A stretch of 64,000 bases of DNA, from contig PJFC01000001.1 in the NCBI GenBank assembly GCA_003574885.1, forward strand, positions 124,001-188,000, read 5' to 3'. The first letter of the stretch is position 1. Every line of letters starts with the position of its first letter. Origin of the DNA: Geobacter sp. Lineage in GTDB: Bacteria > Desulfobacterota > Desulfuromonadia > Geobacterales > Geobacteraceae. A model generated the notes under the pieces. That model saw only the letters and a list, made by a program, of their open reading frames with translations. It did no database searches and was not told the origin of the DNA. Shown here piece by piece: positions 20,464 to 29,824 of the stretch. A program made the translations under genes and the position numbers.

Positions 20464-21816
20464 TTACGATCCGCCAAATCGCTCCAGAACTCCGCAGAAC
20501 GCATCCTTGAGCGGAGTCCCGTCGATCTCCCCGATGGCATAGGATACGCGAATGATGGGTCGTGGAGCAGCCAGCAGCCGGTTCAGGTCGATGGGGGTGG
20601 CAGCGAGCACCAGATCGCACGGCACCGCCGCAATGGTGGCGGCCAGGTCCTCAACCTGGGCCGGGCTGTATCCCATGGCGGGGAGCACCGGCCCGATGTG
20701 GGGAAAGGCGGCATAGACCCCGACCAGCGACCCCCGGGCCCAAGGGCGGGGATCGACAGCCTCGGCGCCATACTGCCGGGCTGCGGCAAGGCCGGCCCCG
20801 GAAGGGAGGAAGCCATGGGTGACGGACGGGCCGTCCTCCACCACCAGGACCCGCTTCCCCCGGATTCTTTCTCCATCCGGCACGGTCACGAGCGACGCCG
20901 TCCGCACCACCATGGCCGCCGGATTCAACTTTTTTGCCGCGGCTTCCACCATCTCCGCGGCCGCCGGGCCGGCGGCATTCACCTTGTTGATTACCAGGAG
21001 CTGCGCCCGCCGCAGGTTGACCTCGCCGGGATACCAGGAGGTCTCGTGTCCCGGGCGGAGAGGGTCCGCCACCACGATCTCCAGGTCGGGGCGGAAAAAG
21101 GGGAGGTCGTTATTCCCCCCGTCCCAGATGATGATGCGCGCCTCGGCCTCGGCCCGCCGCAGGATCCGCCGGTAGTCCACCCCCGCATAGACGATGGCGC
21201 CATGCTCCAGAAGATGCTCGTACTCCTCCCGCTCCTCGATGGTACAGTGGAACCGGTCCAGGTCGGCAGGTTCCGCAAGACGCTCCACCGCCTGGGCAGC
21301 CAGGTCGCCGTAGGGCATGGGATGACGGACCACCACCGGCCGTATCCCCCGTTCCCGCAGGATATCACAGAAATAGCGGGCTACCTGGCTCTTGCCACAG
21401 CCGGTCCGGACGGCGCAGACCGACACCACCAGCCGGCGGCTCGCCAGCATGGTCGCGTCCGGGCCGATGAGGCGGAAATCGGCGCCGCAGGCGAGAACGA
21501 GGGACGCGGTGTGCATCAGCTGCTCGTGGGAGATGTCGCTGTAGGCAAAGACCACCTGCCGGACCCGGTGGCGGCTGATCAGGTCGGTAAGCCGCTCCTC
21601 GGCATAGATGGGAATCCCTTTGGGATAGAGTGGTCCCGCCAGGGTCGGAGGATAGCGCCGATCGCTGATGGAGGGGATCTGGGCCGCCGTGAACGCCACC
21701 ACCTTGAACAACGGATTGTCCCGGAAACAGCAGTTGAAGTTGTGGAAGTCCCGTCCCGCCGCCCCCATGATGAGAACCCGCGTGGGGCGGCTCGCACTGC
21801 CTCTCGCCATGACCAT
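20464..21816 (-). CDS. Cyclic 2,3-diphosphoglycerate synthetase-like GTPase/ATPase
   Basis: RVLIMGAAGRDFHNFNCCFRDNPLFKVVAFTAAQIPSISDRRYPPTLAGPLYPKGIPI; TGCGKSQVARY P-loop; start ~21816. Confidence 0.82.
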   Translation of the reverse strand: MVMARGSASRPTRVLIMGAAGRDFHNFNCCFRDNPLFKVVAFTAAQIPSISDRRYPPTLAGPLYPKGIPIYAEERLTDLISRHRVRQVVFAYSDISHEQLMHTASLVLACGADFRLIGPDATMLASRRLVVSVCAVRTGCGKSQVARYFCDILRERGIRPVVVRHPMPYGDLAAQAVERLAEPADLDRFHCTIEEREEYEHLLEHGAIVYAGVDYRRILRRAEAEARIIIWDGGNNDLPFFRPDLEIVVADPLRPGHETSWYPGEVNLRRAQLLVINKVNAAGPAAAEMVEAAAKKLNPAAMVVRTASLVTVPDGERIRGKRVLVVEDGPSVTHGFLPSGAGLAAARQYGAEAVDPRPWARGSLVGVYAAFPHIGPVLPAMGYSPAQVEDLAATIAAVPCDLVLAATPIDLNRLLAAPRPIIRVSYAIGEIDGTPLKDAFCGVLERFGGS

Positions 21817-22030
21817 CCTCCCCCCTCTCCTGACCAGCTTTACAGAACTCTCTACTTCTCCTTGCTCCCCGAACGTCAGGTGAATGGGAATCGGAGTGAA
21901 CGAGGTCCCCATTCACCTGCCAACTGCTGGCTTAAGCGTACCACACATTGGCGACTGTCGCCGGTCCCGCTTGACAAATCTCCTTCCGGCGCTTTACTTG
22001 TCCCATCCCCCCGACACCCAGGAGGCCATC

Positions 22031-23134
22031 ATGGCAGCCATTCCCCCCTATACCCCCCCCGGTTTCTCCCGCCCCGACCTGGCTGCTGCGCCGCCGGCCC
22101 GGACCGAACCCGCCCCGGCCGACGGCGTTCTTCCCGCCGGCTTCCACGCCACCAGCAACCACCCCGAATACGTCCACCGGGGGCATGGAGAGTGGCTGCT
22201 GGTCCGGGAGAGCCGGATGGACGCCGTTCTCATCCTGCGAGACGACATGCTTCAGGCAGTGGAGCCCCGCCACGTCAGGCAGGGGGATCCGGTCGTCATG
22301 GGACGGAGTGAGAACGGCGAAGAGGGAATCTATATCCATACCACCGGTTTCGATCCCGCCGGTCCGGCGGCGGAAGAGAAGTTCGCCTTCCGCGCCCGCG
22401 GCACCCGGGAAACCCCCTTCTCCCGCTCCTATGACGAACTGTACGACATCCTCCGCCATGACCGGGAGCACGGCTCCATCCTCTGGGTGCTCGGACCGGT
22501 CGTGGCATTCGACCGGGACAGCCGCGACGCCATGCAGTGGCTGATCGAGAATGGCTACTGCCACGCCCTGCTGGCGGGCAACGCCCTCGCTACCCACGAT
22601 ATGGAGGCTGCCCTCTTCCGCACCGGTCTCGGCCAGGACATCTACACCCAGACACTGGTTCCCGGAGGTCACTACAACCACCTGGACGCCATCAACGAGG
22701 TCCTCAGCCACGGCTCCCTGGCAAAGACCGTCGCCGACCTGGATATCCGGGACGGTATCATCCCCGCCTGCCTCCACCATTCGGTCCCTTTCGTCCTGAC
22801 CGGTTCCATCCGGGACGACGGCCCCCTTCCCGAAGTCATCACCGACAGCTGCCAGGCCCAGGATGCCATGCGCCACCAGGCACGTCGCGCCACCACCGTC
22901 ATCGCCGTTGCAACCCAGCTTCATGCCATCGCTACCGGCAACATGGTCCCCGACTACCAGGTCAAGGAGGGCGGCACTGTCCGGCCGGTATTCCTCTACA
23001 TCGTCGACATGTCCGAGTTCATCGCCGACAAGCTGGCAAACCGCGGTTCAAGCCAGGCCCGGGCCATCCTGACCAACGCCCAGGATTTCGTGGTGAACCT
23101 CCGGCATGCCCTGGAAGGATCAATTTATGGCTAG
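22031..23134 (+). CDS. TIGR00300-type protein (archaeal-type ornithine cyclodeaminase / LOR-SDH-like domain)
   Basis: ATSNHPEYVHRGHGEWLLVRESRMDAVLIL...LLAGNALATHDMEAALFRTGLGQDI; ATG 22031 after GGAGG. Confidence 0.8.
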   Translation: MAAIPPYTPPGFSRPDLAAAPPARTEPAPADGVLPAGFHATSNHPEYVHRGHGEWLLVRESRMDAVLILRDDMLQAVEPRHVRQGDPVVMGRSENGEEGIYIHTTGFDPAGPAAEEKFAFRARGTRETPFSRSYDELYDILRHDREHGSILWVLGPVVAFDRDSRDAMQWLIENGYCHALLAGNALATHDMEAALFRTGLGQDIYTQTLVPGGHYNHLDAINEVLSHGSLAKTVADLDIRDGIIPACLHHSVPFVLTGSIRDDGPLPEVITDSCQAQDAMRHQARRATTVIAVATQLHAIATGNMVPDYQVKEGGTVRPVFLYIVDMSEFIADKLANRGSSQARAILTNAQDFVVNLRHALEGSIYG

Positions 23135-23234
23135 AGGAGGGAATACAAGCTACGGGATTGATTGCCATCATTCCATCTGGCGGGTGGGAGAAATGGTGCG
23201 GGGCCGATCCTCATGTTTGCAGCGTATTAAGATT

Positions 23235-23645
23235 TCAGAACATGCCTAAAAGTTCTCCGAAGCTTTTTACTATCTGTCCGTGTCCTTCCTGCAGATACAA
23301 TCCAAACTGGGCTATGAGCGAATAAGCGGCCGCGAACTGGGCAAGAGCGAACCCGGCGATAGTGAACTGGCTGATGCTCACCACTCCGATCCCGAACTGG
23401 GATATTGTAATGAACCCGAATGCGAATTGTCCTATGGCAATGATCCCTTTTGCAGGGACCGGTACACGGTTAGGGCGGTACTTGAACGAAATATGGATGA
23501 GCGGCAGGCCGAACATCGTGGCCGTTGATTTCCATTCGAATCCAAATCCGTCCCATTTGTCTTTTGCGGGATACGGTGCGCCGCAGTGGGGACAGGTGAA
23601 AGCCTGCTCCGATATTTCACGGTTGCATTCACGGCAGGGTTTCAT
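23235..23645 (-). CDS. Zinc-ribbon protein with five tandem ~10-aa hydrophobic repeats
   Basis: CRECNREISEQAFTCPHCG, then IIAIGQFAFG/FITISQFGIG/VVSISQFTIA/GFALAQFAAA/YSLIAQFGLY. Confidence 0.75.
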   Translation of the reverse strand: MKPCRECNREISEQAFTCPHCGAPYPAKDKWDGFGFEWKSTATMFGLPLIHISFKYRPNRVPVPAKGIIAIGQFAFGFITISQFGIGVVSISQFTIAGFALAQFAAAYSLIAQFGLYLQEGHGQIVKSFGELLGMF

Positions 23646-23682
23646 GGCGACCTCCGATCAATCGAACGTTTTTACCGGCCAT

Positions 23683-23952
23683 TCAAAGGGGAAACTTGTG
23701 TTTCTTGCAATAAGCCCGGATAACTACTTCGGCCTGATTAAGCCGGGAGAGTTTCATGTTCCGCGTCTTGATGGACATGACATCATCCAGCGGAATCACC
23801 TCCTGACGCAGTTCCCGGGCAACTATGCCGATGTTGCCAACGATGATTTTAAGATCAGCCGGGGTATATTTCTTTATCAACGGCGGAGTCACCATGAAAT
23901 ACCCGTCAGAAATATCCTGAGCAAATTTCTTTGGATTTCCAGCGATAGCCAT
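23683..23952 (-). CDS. Hypothetical protein (89 aa)
   Basis: Complete ORF, balanced composition. Confidence 0.55.
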   Translation of the reverse strand: MAIAGNPKKFAQDISDGYFMVTPPLIKKYTPADLKIIVGNIGIVARELRQEVIPLDDVMSIKTRNMKLSRLNQAEVVIRAYCKKHKFPL

Positions 23953-24002
23953 GGTTCCTCCAGAAGCAGTAGTAGTTACTTATACCACGAGCAACACGTC
24001 GT

Positions 24003-24293
24003 TCAGGGAGGGCTGCTATTCTTCACGTAACGGCGTTCTCCCGAAACCGGGTCATAATGAACTTCCATGATTTGTCCGGTTTCGGGGTCCTCAAATTTTT
24101 CACCTGTCGGTTGCCACTGTCTGTCATGATCATGCTCGTTACGTCGGTAGCGCCAACGTTCAAACAGAACCGCAATTACCAGAATGCTTCCCCAGATCAG
24201 AAATGGCTGGTAGCTGCATTTATCTTGAATCAGAAATACAAGGCCAGTGACGGCGAGCGACAAGCCCAAAATGAGTAATCCAATTCGCAGCAT
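24003..24293 (-). CDS. Hypothetical membrane protein (96 aa)
   Basis: Two N-terminal hydrophobic segments, charged C-terminus; 4 bp downstream of the ybjQ-like gene. Confidence 0.6.
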   Translation of the reverse strand: MLRIGLLILGLSLAVTGLVFLIQDKCSYQPFLIWGSILVIAVLFERWRYRRNEHDHDRQWQPTGEKFEDPETGQIMEVHYDPVSGERRYVKNSSPP

Positions 24294-24297
24294 AGAG

Positions 24298-24621
24298 TTA
24301 ACTCTGCTTTTCTACTACTACTGCAGTTCCATAAGCTACTATTTCACTCATTGTCTGCCCAATTTCCGATGAATCAAACCGCATCATGACGATGGCGTTT
24401 GCATTCATCAGGGTGGCATTTCTCACCATGCGGTCAATGGCATGTCGTCGTGCTTCTTCCAGAAGCTGTGTGTATTCGGTTATTTCCCCGCCAAAAATAG
24501 AACGCAGCCCTGCTAAAATATTACCTGCCAATCCTCTGCTCCTAACGACAACACCAAACACCTGTCCTTTCACCTCAGTGACCCGATATCCGGTAACATT
24601 TTCCGTTGTGGTTATGATCAT
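24298..24621 (-). CDS. YbjQ/UPF0145 (DUF74) family protein
   Basis: MIITTTENVTGYRVTEVKGQVFGVVVRSRG...ANAIVMMRFDSSEIGQTMSEIVAYGTAVVVE. Confidence 0.93.
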   Translation of the reverse strand: MIITTTENVTGYRVTEVKGQVFGVVVRSRGLAGNILAGLRSIFGGEITEYTQLLEEARRHAIDRMVRNATLMNANAIVMMRFDSSEIGQTMSEIVAYGTAVVVEKQS

Positions 24622-24712
24622 CCCATCCTCCTTTGCCGATCTGAATACACCTTAAAGTGTCAAGCTTCAACTCTTTCTGATTTCGAATTCATTTGGTTTC
24701 CATTTGTTTTGG

Positions 24713-25060
24713 CTAGGCGAGACTGACTATATCGACCGAGATCTCCACCGCGGGAATCGTTCCTCTGTTCTCAAGCCAGTGTATGGTGTTCCTATCCTCG
24801 GGCCAGCCCACTCCCGGCCCATAGTCCGTAGCGACTCCATTTCGATGGTCAGTGATCGTTCCTTGCAGTATGTAGACGGTGCCTGGTCTGTCATTATGGT
24901 CGTGAATCGGGCCGAAGACGCCTCCAGGTTCGATGGTGACCATGCGCATTCGAAGTTGGCGCCCTGCCATCCCCTCGATCTCGGGACCAAGGTCAACCGA
25001 TGCAAGTAACTTCACCGTAACACCTTTCGTCTCAGGTGCCACCTGTTCTTTGCTCATCAT
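24713..25060 (-). CDS. Cupin-domain protein
   Basis: EPGGVFGPIHDHNDRPGTVYILQGTITDH...NTIHWLENRGTIPAVEISVDI. Confidence 0.85.
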   Translation of the reverse strand: MMSKEQVAPETKGVTVKLLASVDLGPEIEGMAGRQLRMRMVTIEPGGVFGPIHDHNDRPGTVYILQGTITDHRNGVATDYGPGVGWPEDRNTIHWLENRGTIPAVEISVDIVSLA

Positions 25061-25197
25061 GCGCTCCTCTCTGTACTTTCAAGGCCTGACGGGCATGGCT
25101 TTGACCCGTCAGTCTTTTCGGGCAGGTCGTAAATCTTGTTGGTACTTCGCATCTTTTCTAATTTTGAGATTTGGAGATGCGACCCCTTTAAGTTGCT

Positions 25198-25746
25198 TTA
25201 TTCGGCTGGTTTGCGTGGAATGCCCGGCACGCCGAGCCAGCCGGTTCCCAGGACCATCAGGGAAGCCGTCGTCACCATCAGCCCGCCAAACGAGCCGCTG
25301 AACAGCGACACCAGCAGGGTTGAGAGGGGGAAGAACGCGATGTAGATAACCATCTCCCCCACCCCTATGGGCGTTTTCATCGTCTTCGCGTAAAACAGCA
25401 GGTAGTAGAGCGGCCCGCCGAACCAGATGCCAAGCAGCATGGCCATGGCGGCCGGCATGAGGAAGGGCTGGGACGAGCTTTTTTTCACGAAGAACCAGTA
25501 GGTGAAGCCGCAGACAAGGGGAATCAGGAGTACCTTGACGATGATCAAGACCGCGGTGGAGAACCCGGCCGCGAAACGGGTGATCAGCGCGTCAGCCCCC
25601 CAGAACACTAGCCCGCCGAGCAGGGGACATATGAGCCAGATGTGAGATTTCTTCACGGGCTTCCTATCACGGCGATAACCACTGACATTACAGACATTAC
25701 AGGATGTAGTTTCCGGTTCGAAAACTGTCTCAAAGAGTCGCACCAA
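25198..25746 (-). CDS. Integral membrane protein, unknown function
   Basis: Several hydrophobic segments; true start probably internal (near VKKSHIWLICPLLGG). Confidence 0.6.
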   Translation of the reverse strand: MVRLFETVFEPETTSCNVCNVSGYRRDRKPVKKSHIWLICPLLGGLVFWGADALITRFAAGFSTAVLIIVKVLLIPLVCGFTYWFFVKKSSSQPFLMPAAMAMLLGIWFGGPLYYLLFYAKTMKTPIGVGEMVIYIAFFPLSTLLVSLFSGSFGGLMVTTASLMVLGTGWLGVPGIPRKPAE

Positions 25747-26419
25747 ACAATGCTCCGACCCCGGCAGTCAGAGCCATAGCTAGTGCGCCCCAAAACGTCA
25801 CGCGCGCGACGGATCTCCACACGGGTGAACCACCAGCGCGAGCCGCCAAGGCACCCAACAGCGCGAGAAAAAATAATGAACTGCCCGAAACCACCCAGAC
25901 GAGCGCGGATAAAGGCACAAAGAGGACGAGCAGGAGTGGCAGGGCGGCACCGACCGTGAACGTGCCCGCCGAAGCGAATGCGGCCTGGACAGGCCGCGCG
26001 CTCAGTGTGTCGGAGATTCCCAGCTCGTCACGGGCATGCGCACCGAGTGCGTCTTTGGCCATCAATTGAGTGGCAACCTCGCTGGCAAGTTCGGGATCGA
26101 GTCCCCGCGCGACATAGATGGCGGCCAACTCGGCGTGTTCGTGTTCGCCGTCAGTGGCCAACTCCTCACGCTCCCGATGAAGATCGGCGCGTTCCGTATC
26201 GGATTGGGAACTGACTGAAACATACTCGCCTGCTGCCATCGACATCGCGCCCGCCACTAAACCGGCAATACCGGCAACGAGCACGCTGTTGCGGGTAGAT
26301 TCGGCTGCGGCTACACCCACGATCAAACTGGCGGTGGAAACGATTCCATCGTTGGCGCCGAGAACAGCGGCACGGAGCCAGCCAACGCGGTGGGTGCGGT
26401 GTTGTTCAGCTTGTCCCAT
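25730..26419 (-). CDS. VIT1/CCC1 family transporter
   Basis: RVGWLRAAVLGANDGIVSTASLIVGVAAA...AGAMSMAAGEYVSVSSQSDTERADL. Confidence 0.92.
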   Translation of the reverse strand: MGQAEQHRTHRVGWLRAAVLGANDGIVSTASLIVGVAAAESTRNSVLVAGIAGLVAGAMSMAAGEYVSVSSQSDTERADLHREREELATDGEHEHAELAAIYVARGLDPELASEVATQLMAKDALGAHARDELGISDTLSARPVQAAFASAGTFTVGAALPLLLVLFVPLSALVWVVSGSSLFFLALLGALAARAGGSPVWRSVARVTFWGALAMALTAGVGALFGATL

Positions 26420-26495
26420 AATGAATTCCCTCACTCGCAAGAACGCCTAACGGTGTAGGAGTTGACTGGGCGGGTTTTCGGCCCGGTCCAACTTG

Positions 26496-27161
26496 CTAGT
26501 TGGGTGCACTTTTCAGATCTGCAATGAGCACTTCTGAGGGCACTCCAAACTGGATCACCACATTGCGATAATCTATTGACCAGTCAAGCTTACCAAACAA
26601 AGGGTTGAGCCGAATTGGTCGGCAGCCTCCTACTAAGTATCCATGTATGTGGAACAGTGTTGACCACATTGCACAAACGATCCTTGACACAAACGTCTCT
26701 CCATAGGTAAGGCTCACTAAACAGAACTTACCACCTGGTATGAGCACCCGATGTGCCTCGGAAATTGCCTGTTGAATGTCGCTCTCCGACAGGAGATCAA
26801 GAACGTATGTGCAGATGACACGGTCAACTGAATGATCATGTAACGGAAAACTCATCGATCCGTCAGATTGAACCACTTTTGCTCGCCCTGCGAACTCTGA
26901 TATTCGTTGTTCCGCAATGTTTATCATGGACAAACTCAGGTCAATGCCAAGGTACGATGCGGACGGAGAAAGATGCTTTGTTAACAGGCGAGAGGCAAAC
27001 CGTCCCGTACCACAGCCAAGCTCGAAAATATTTTCTGCTTGCCCGAAATCCGCATGAGCGATCAGGTCATCTAACGCCGCATCTTCATAAAATGACTGTG
27101 AATCCTGCATGTTACCAAAGCGGTCGTAAAAAGCCCGTACTTGAGATTTTGTTAAGATCAT
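26496..27161 (-). CDS. Class I SAM-dependent methyltransferase
   Basis: IFELGCGTGRFASRLL, GIDLSLSMI, VICTYVLDLL. Confidence 0.88.
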   Translation of the reverse strand: MILTKSQVRAFYDRFGNMQDSQSFYEDAALDDLIAHADFGQAENIFELGCGTGRFASRLLTKHLSPSASYLGIDLSLSMINIAEQRISEFAGRAKVVQSDGSMSFPLHDHSVDRVICTYVLDLLSESDIQQAISEAHRVLIPGGKFCLVSLTYGETFVSRIVCAMWSTLFHIHGYLVGGCRPIRLNPLFGKLDWSIDYRNVVIQFGVPSEVLIADLKSAPN

Positions 27162-27175
27162 TTCTAGAAAACCTC

Positions 27176-28219
27176 AAGGGGTCAGACCTACACAATTGAC
27201 AGATTTAAGCTTTCACCGAGTCCCTTAACCATTTCCCTAAGCTTTTTGTCCTTCTCAATCAACTGGCCAAACCGCTTGCTCGCCTGTGTTACCCCCGATT
27301 CCGAAAGCGAAAATTGTTCGCCTATCGCTTTCAGTTTTGCTCCGCTGTAACGATGGCACAAAAAGATGCCAACCTTGGCAGCCAGTCGGGTATCTGCTGG
27401 GAAAAACCTGTCGACGGCTTGCATGATCTTGTCCGGAGAGAGCTTGCAGGTGATCTCCCGTAGGGCTGGAAGGTCTCTGTCCGCTTTGATTCTGCCCAGA
27501 TGACGGTCTTGTATTTCGCAGACAAATTCCGGACTACCCAGGATGGTGGAGGCGACCGTTTGCTGCAAGGGGTTCTTATATTCCGCTTTTATGAAGTCGT
27601 GCACGAATTGGCGGTACTTCTTCCGGGCAGTTACTTCTCTCTTGCCGAAGTAACCGAGAATAAAGTCGGTTCTCAACCATCCCGGAACTGAAGCATCCCC
27701 TGTGTAGCTGTGATAGCTCATCCAGGGGTAATCTTCAGGCTTTTCGGCGATCCCGGCCTTGACGGGGTTCAGGTGTATGTAACGCGAAAGCTCTGTTGCA
27801 TAGGCATCTGCCTCCACGAGAATTGCCTTATAGCGCCCCTGTAGAAGATGCCCGGCCCGTTTGCGTTTGACGTTGTAGTAAGTCGTGTAAGAGCTGTTGA
27901 TATGTTTCATTATCTGGGAAAGGTTGCCTTGCGGTGTTTCCAACATCAGGTGATAATGGTTGCTCATCAGGCAATACGCATGAATAACTGCGCCATATCG
28001 TTCCGTAGCAACTTCCAGGTAAAAGAGAAACTTTTCCCGTTCTCTTTTGCTCTTGAAGATATCCTTCTGCTCGTTACCCCTTGCAGTGACGTGATAAAAT
28101 GCACCGGGGTATTCGATTCGCAGTGGGCGGGCCATTGCCTGCTCCTTCGATGCTACATTTGGTTCTAACAAATGGTACCGAAGTTGTAAGAGTTGTCAAA
28201 TGTGTAGGTCTGACCCCTT
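27176..28219. mobile_element. RAYT-type element bounded by 26-bp inverted repeats
   Basis: Left 27176-27201 AAGGGGTCAGACCTACACAATTGACA; right 28194-28219, reverse complement AAGGGGTCAGACCTACACATTTGACA (25/26 identical). Confidence 0.85.
27188..28135 (-). CDS. REP-associated tyrosine transposase (Y1_Tnp/TnpA_REP-like)
   Basis: MARPLRIEYPGAFYHVTARGNEQKDIF...AYCLMSNHYHLMLET...HLLQGRYKAILVE...RYIHLNPVKAGI. Confidence 0.92.
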   Translation of the reverse strand: MARPLRIEYPGAFYHVTARGNEQKDIFKSKREREKFLFYLEVATERYGAVIHAYCLMSNHYHLMLETPQGNLSQIMKHINSSYTTYYNVKRKRAGHLLQGRYKAILVEADAYATELSRYIHLNPVKAGIAEKPEDYPWMSYHSYTGDASVPGWLRTDFILGYFGKREVTARKKYRQFVHDFIKAEYKNPLQQTVASTILGSPEFVCEIQDRHLGRIKADRDLPALREITCKLSPDKIMQAVDRFFPADTRLAAKVGIFLCHRYSGAKLKAIGEQFSLSESGVTQASKRFGQLIEKDKKLREMVKGLGESLNLSIV

Positions 28220-28250
28220 AGGTTACTTAGGTTAGGTTGCGCTCTGTTCC

Positions 28251-28817
28251 TTATAGAGGTCCTTTTACAAGATCAAAAACGACATATCCACCTGCCTGTC
28301 CTTGCAGGAGGCCGCCTCCCTTCAGAATCACCTGGGTCTGCAGAAAATCTATACCATCACCTTCGACAGGAATTTCGGAGTCCAAAGAGAGCTTTCCTGG
28401 CTCCTTAACCAGTTTTTCTAACATCTCAGCTGTCTTTGTTAGATCGAAGACTACGGATGCTCCCAAAGACTGTAGCATTCTGAGAGCTTTAGCTGCTTCT
28501 GCCCCCCAATAATTGGCGGAGGAGTCCTGACCTAGTATATCGGCAGATTCGTAACGAAACGAGTTAACATAGTACTCGCAACCATCATTCAGGATCATTA
28601 TTCGGTCCCCAGACAAAGTGACTACATCCTCAGTCGCTTCTGTCATTGATCGCAGGGCAAAGGAGTGTGATTTAATTTGGGAATTGTTTATGGGAAAAAG
28701 AGGCTCTGGTTCTCCCCGGACACATTCGGAATCGGGAACCAACTCAGACGACAAAGACTGAAGAGGATAAACCGCAATCAGGAGGCAGAGGATATAAGCA
28801 ATGTGATTCGGTCTCAA
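28251..28817 (-). CDS. Hypothetical secreted protein
   Basis: N-terminal signal-like sequence MRPNHIAYILCLLIAVYPLQSLSS. Confidence 0.6.
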   Translation of the reverse strand: MRPNHIAYILCLLIAVYPLQSLSSELVPDSECVRGEPEPLFPINNSQIKSHSFALRSMTEATEDVVTLSGDRIMILNDGCEYYVNSFRYESADILGQDSSANYWGAEAAKALRMLQSLGASVVFDLTKTAEMLEKLVKEPGKLSLDSEIPVEGDGIDFLQTQVILKGGGLLQGQAGGYVVFDLVKGPL

Positions 28818-28905
28818 GATTTACCTCTTTATTCGGCGAACGTCGTGGGGGCGCACCAGCGCGTCAGCGCCTGTGTGCCGCCTCCTGGTTATGTCTTATG
28901 TTGTC

Positions 28906-29649
28906 TCACTTGAGTATACTTTCACTGGCCGTTTTCGCTTTCTTTCTAGCACCAGGCAGGCTACCCTTTGATGCAATAATTGCAAATCCGATAAAAAGCA
29001 CTGAGTAAATTAAGTTAAATGCAACTTCAAAGTGCTTAGGCATTTTTTCTGTATTTATAGTATAGCCAGGAACAAGTAACAAGGCAGAGCACTCGGCAAC
29101 TATTGAAACAATAATCAACGCAATAACCGCCCAGATGCAAAAGAAAATAAACCTCCTAAGTACGGAAGGATAATTATAGGAAATATCTGCTTCAAAGTTT
29201 TGTTCTGTTTCACCGTTATTTGCAAATTCAGGATTTTGTTCAATTTTTTTCCGTGACAGCACCACTAAAGTCTTCGCAAGATGATCATGAATGGCTTGAT
29301 GCTTTTTGCTGAACAGCATAAATACCATTGACAGACTGCCTAAAATTGTCTTCGAGAAGTACCGCAGAAAGGAGGCAGGAAGCCTACATTTCCCACCATC
29401 ATGAACACTTATCACCTGAATCCCGAAAATGTACTGGCCCAGCGTGAACCCGAGGAATGAGATAAGAAAAGGCTCCAGCAAAACCGGAGGAATGTACATT
29501 AAAACGCCATTTGCGGCATCTCTTCCAACCAACATGCTAATGGATAAGGGAGAAAGAATCATCAAGGATAGTAGGACAACCCCGTCTATTATGGCGGCCT
29601 TAATTCGGCGTGGTAGGGTGGCATAAAGCACTTGGGTGGTATCCATCAT
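28906..29649 (-). CDS. RDD family membrane protein
   Basis: LPRRIKAAIIDGVVLLSLM...TLGQYIFGIQVISVHDGG...QAIHDHLAKTLVV. Confidence 0.85.
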   Translation of the reverse strand: MMDTTQVLYATLPRRIKAAIIDGVVLLSLMILSPLSISMLVGRDAANGVLMYIPPVLLEPFLISFLGFTLGQYIFGIQVISVHDGGKCRLPASFLRYFSKTILGSLSMVFMLFSKKHQAIHDHLAKTLVVLSRKKIEQNPEFANNGETEQNFEADISYNYPSVLRRFIFFCIWAVIALIIVSIVAECSALLLVPGYTINTEKMPKHFEVAFNLIYSVLFIGFAIIASKGSLPGARKKAKTASESILK

Positions 29650-29697
29650 GCTTTTAATCTCCTCTCTCTTGATTGACCGGTTAGGGGTATATAGGTA

Positions 29698-29824
29698 ATC
29701 GGTTCCTAATATATGGAATATGGTCCCAATATGGGGAACCATGAAAGTTACTTATATTGGGAACTTTGATCCATTATCGTACTTATCCGGCATGTTCCTT
29801 ATATGGTGAACTTGTTCCCTATAT
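29698..29824. repeat. Cluster of imperfect palindromes, consensus ~GTTCCC-N-ATAT-N-GGGAAC
   Basis: 29701 GGTTCCTAATATATGGAA; 29722 GGTCCCAATATGGGGAACC; 29751 CTTATATTGGGAAC; 29794 GTTCCTTATATGGTGAAC; 29814 GTTCCCTATAT. Confidence 0.7.

Noticed and set aside
20698-22311. 537-aa plus-strand ORF
   Set aside because: Antisense to the cDPGS-like gene and out of frame with the gene at 22031.
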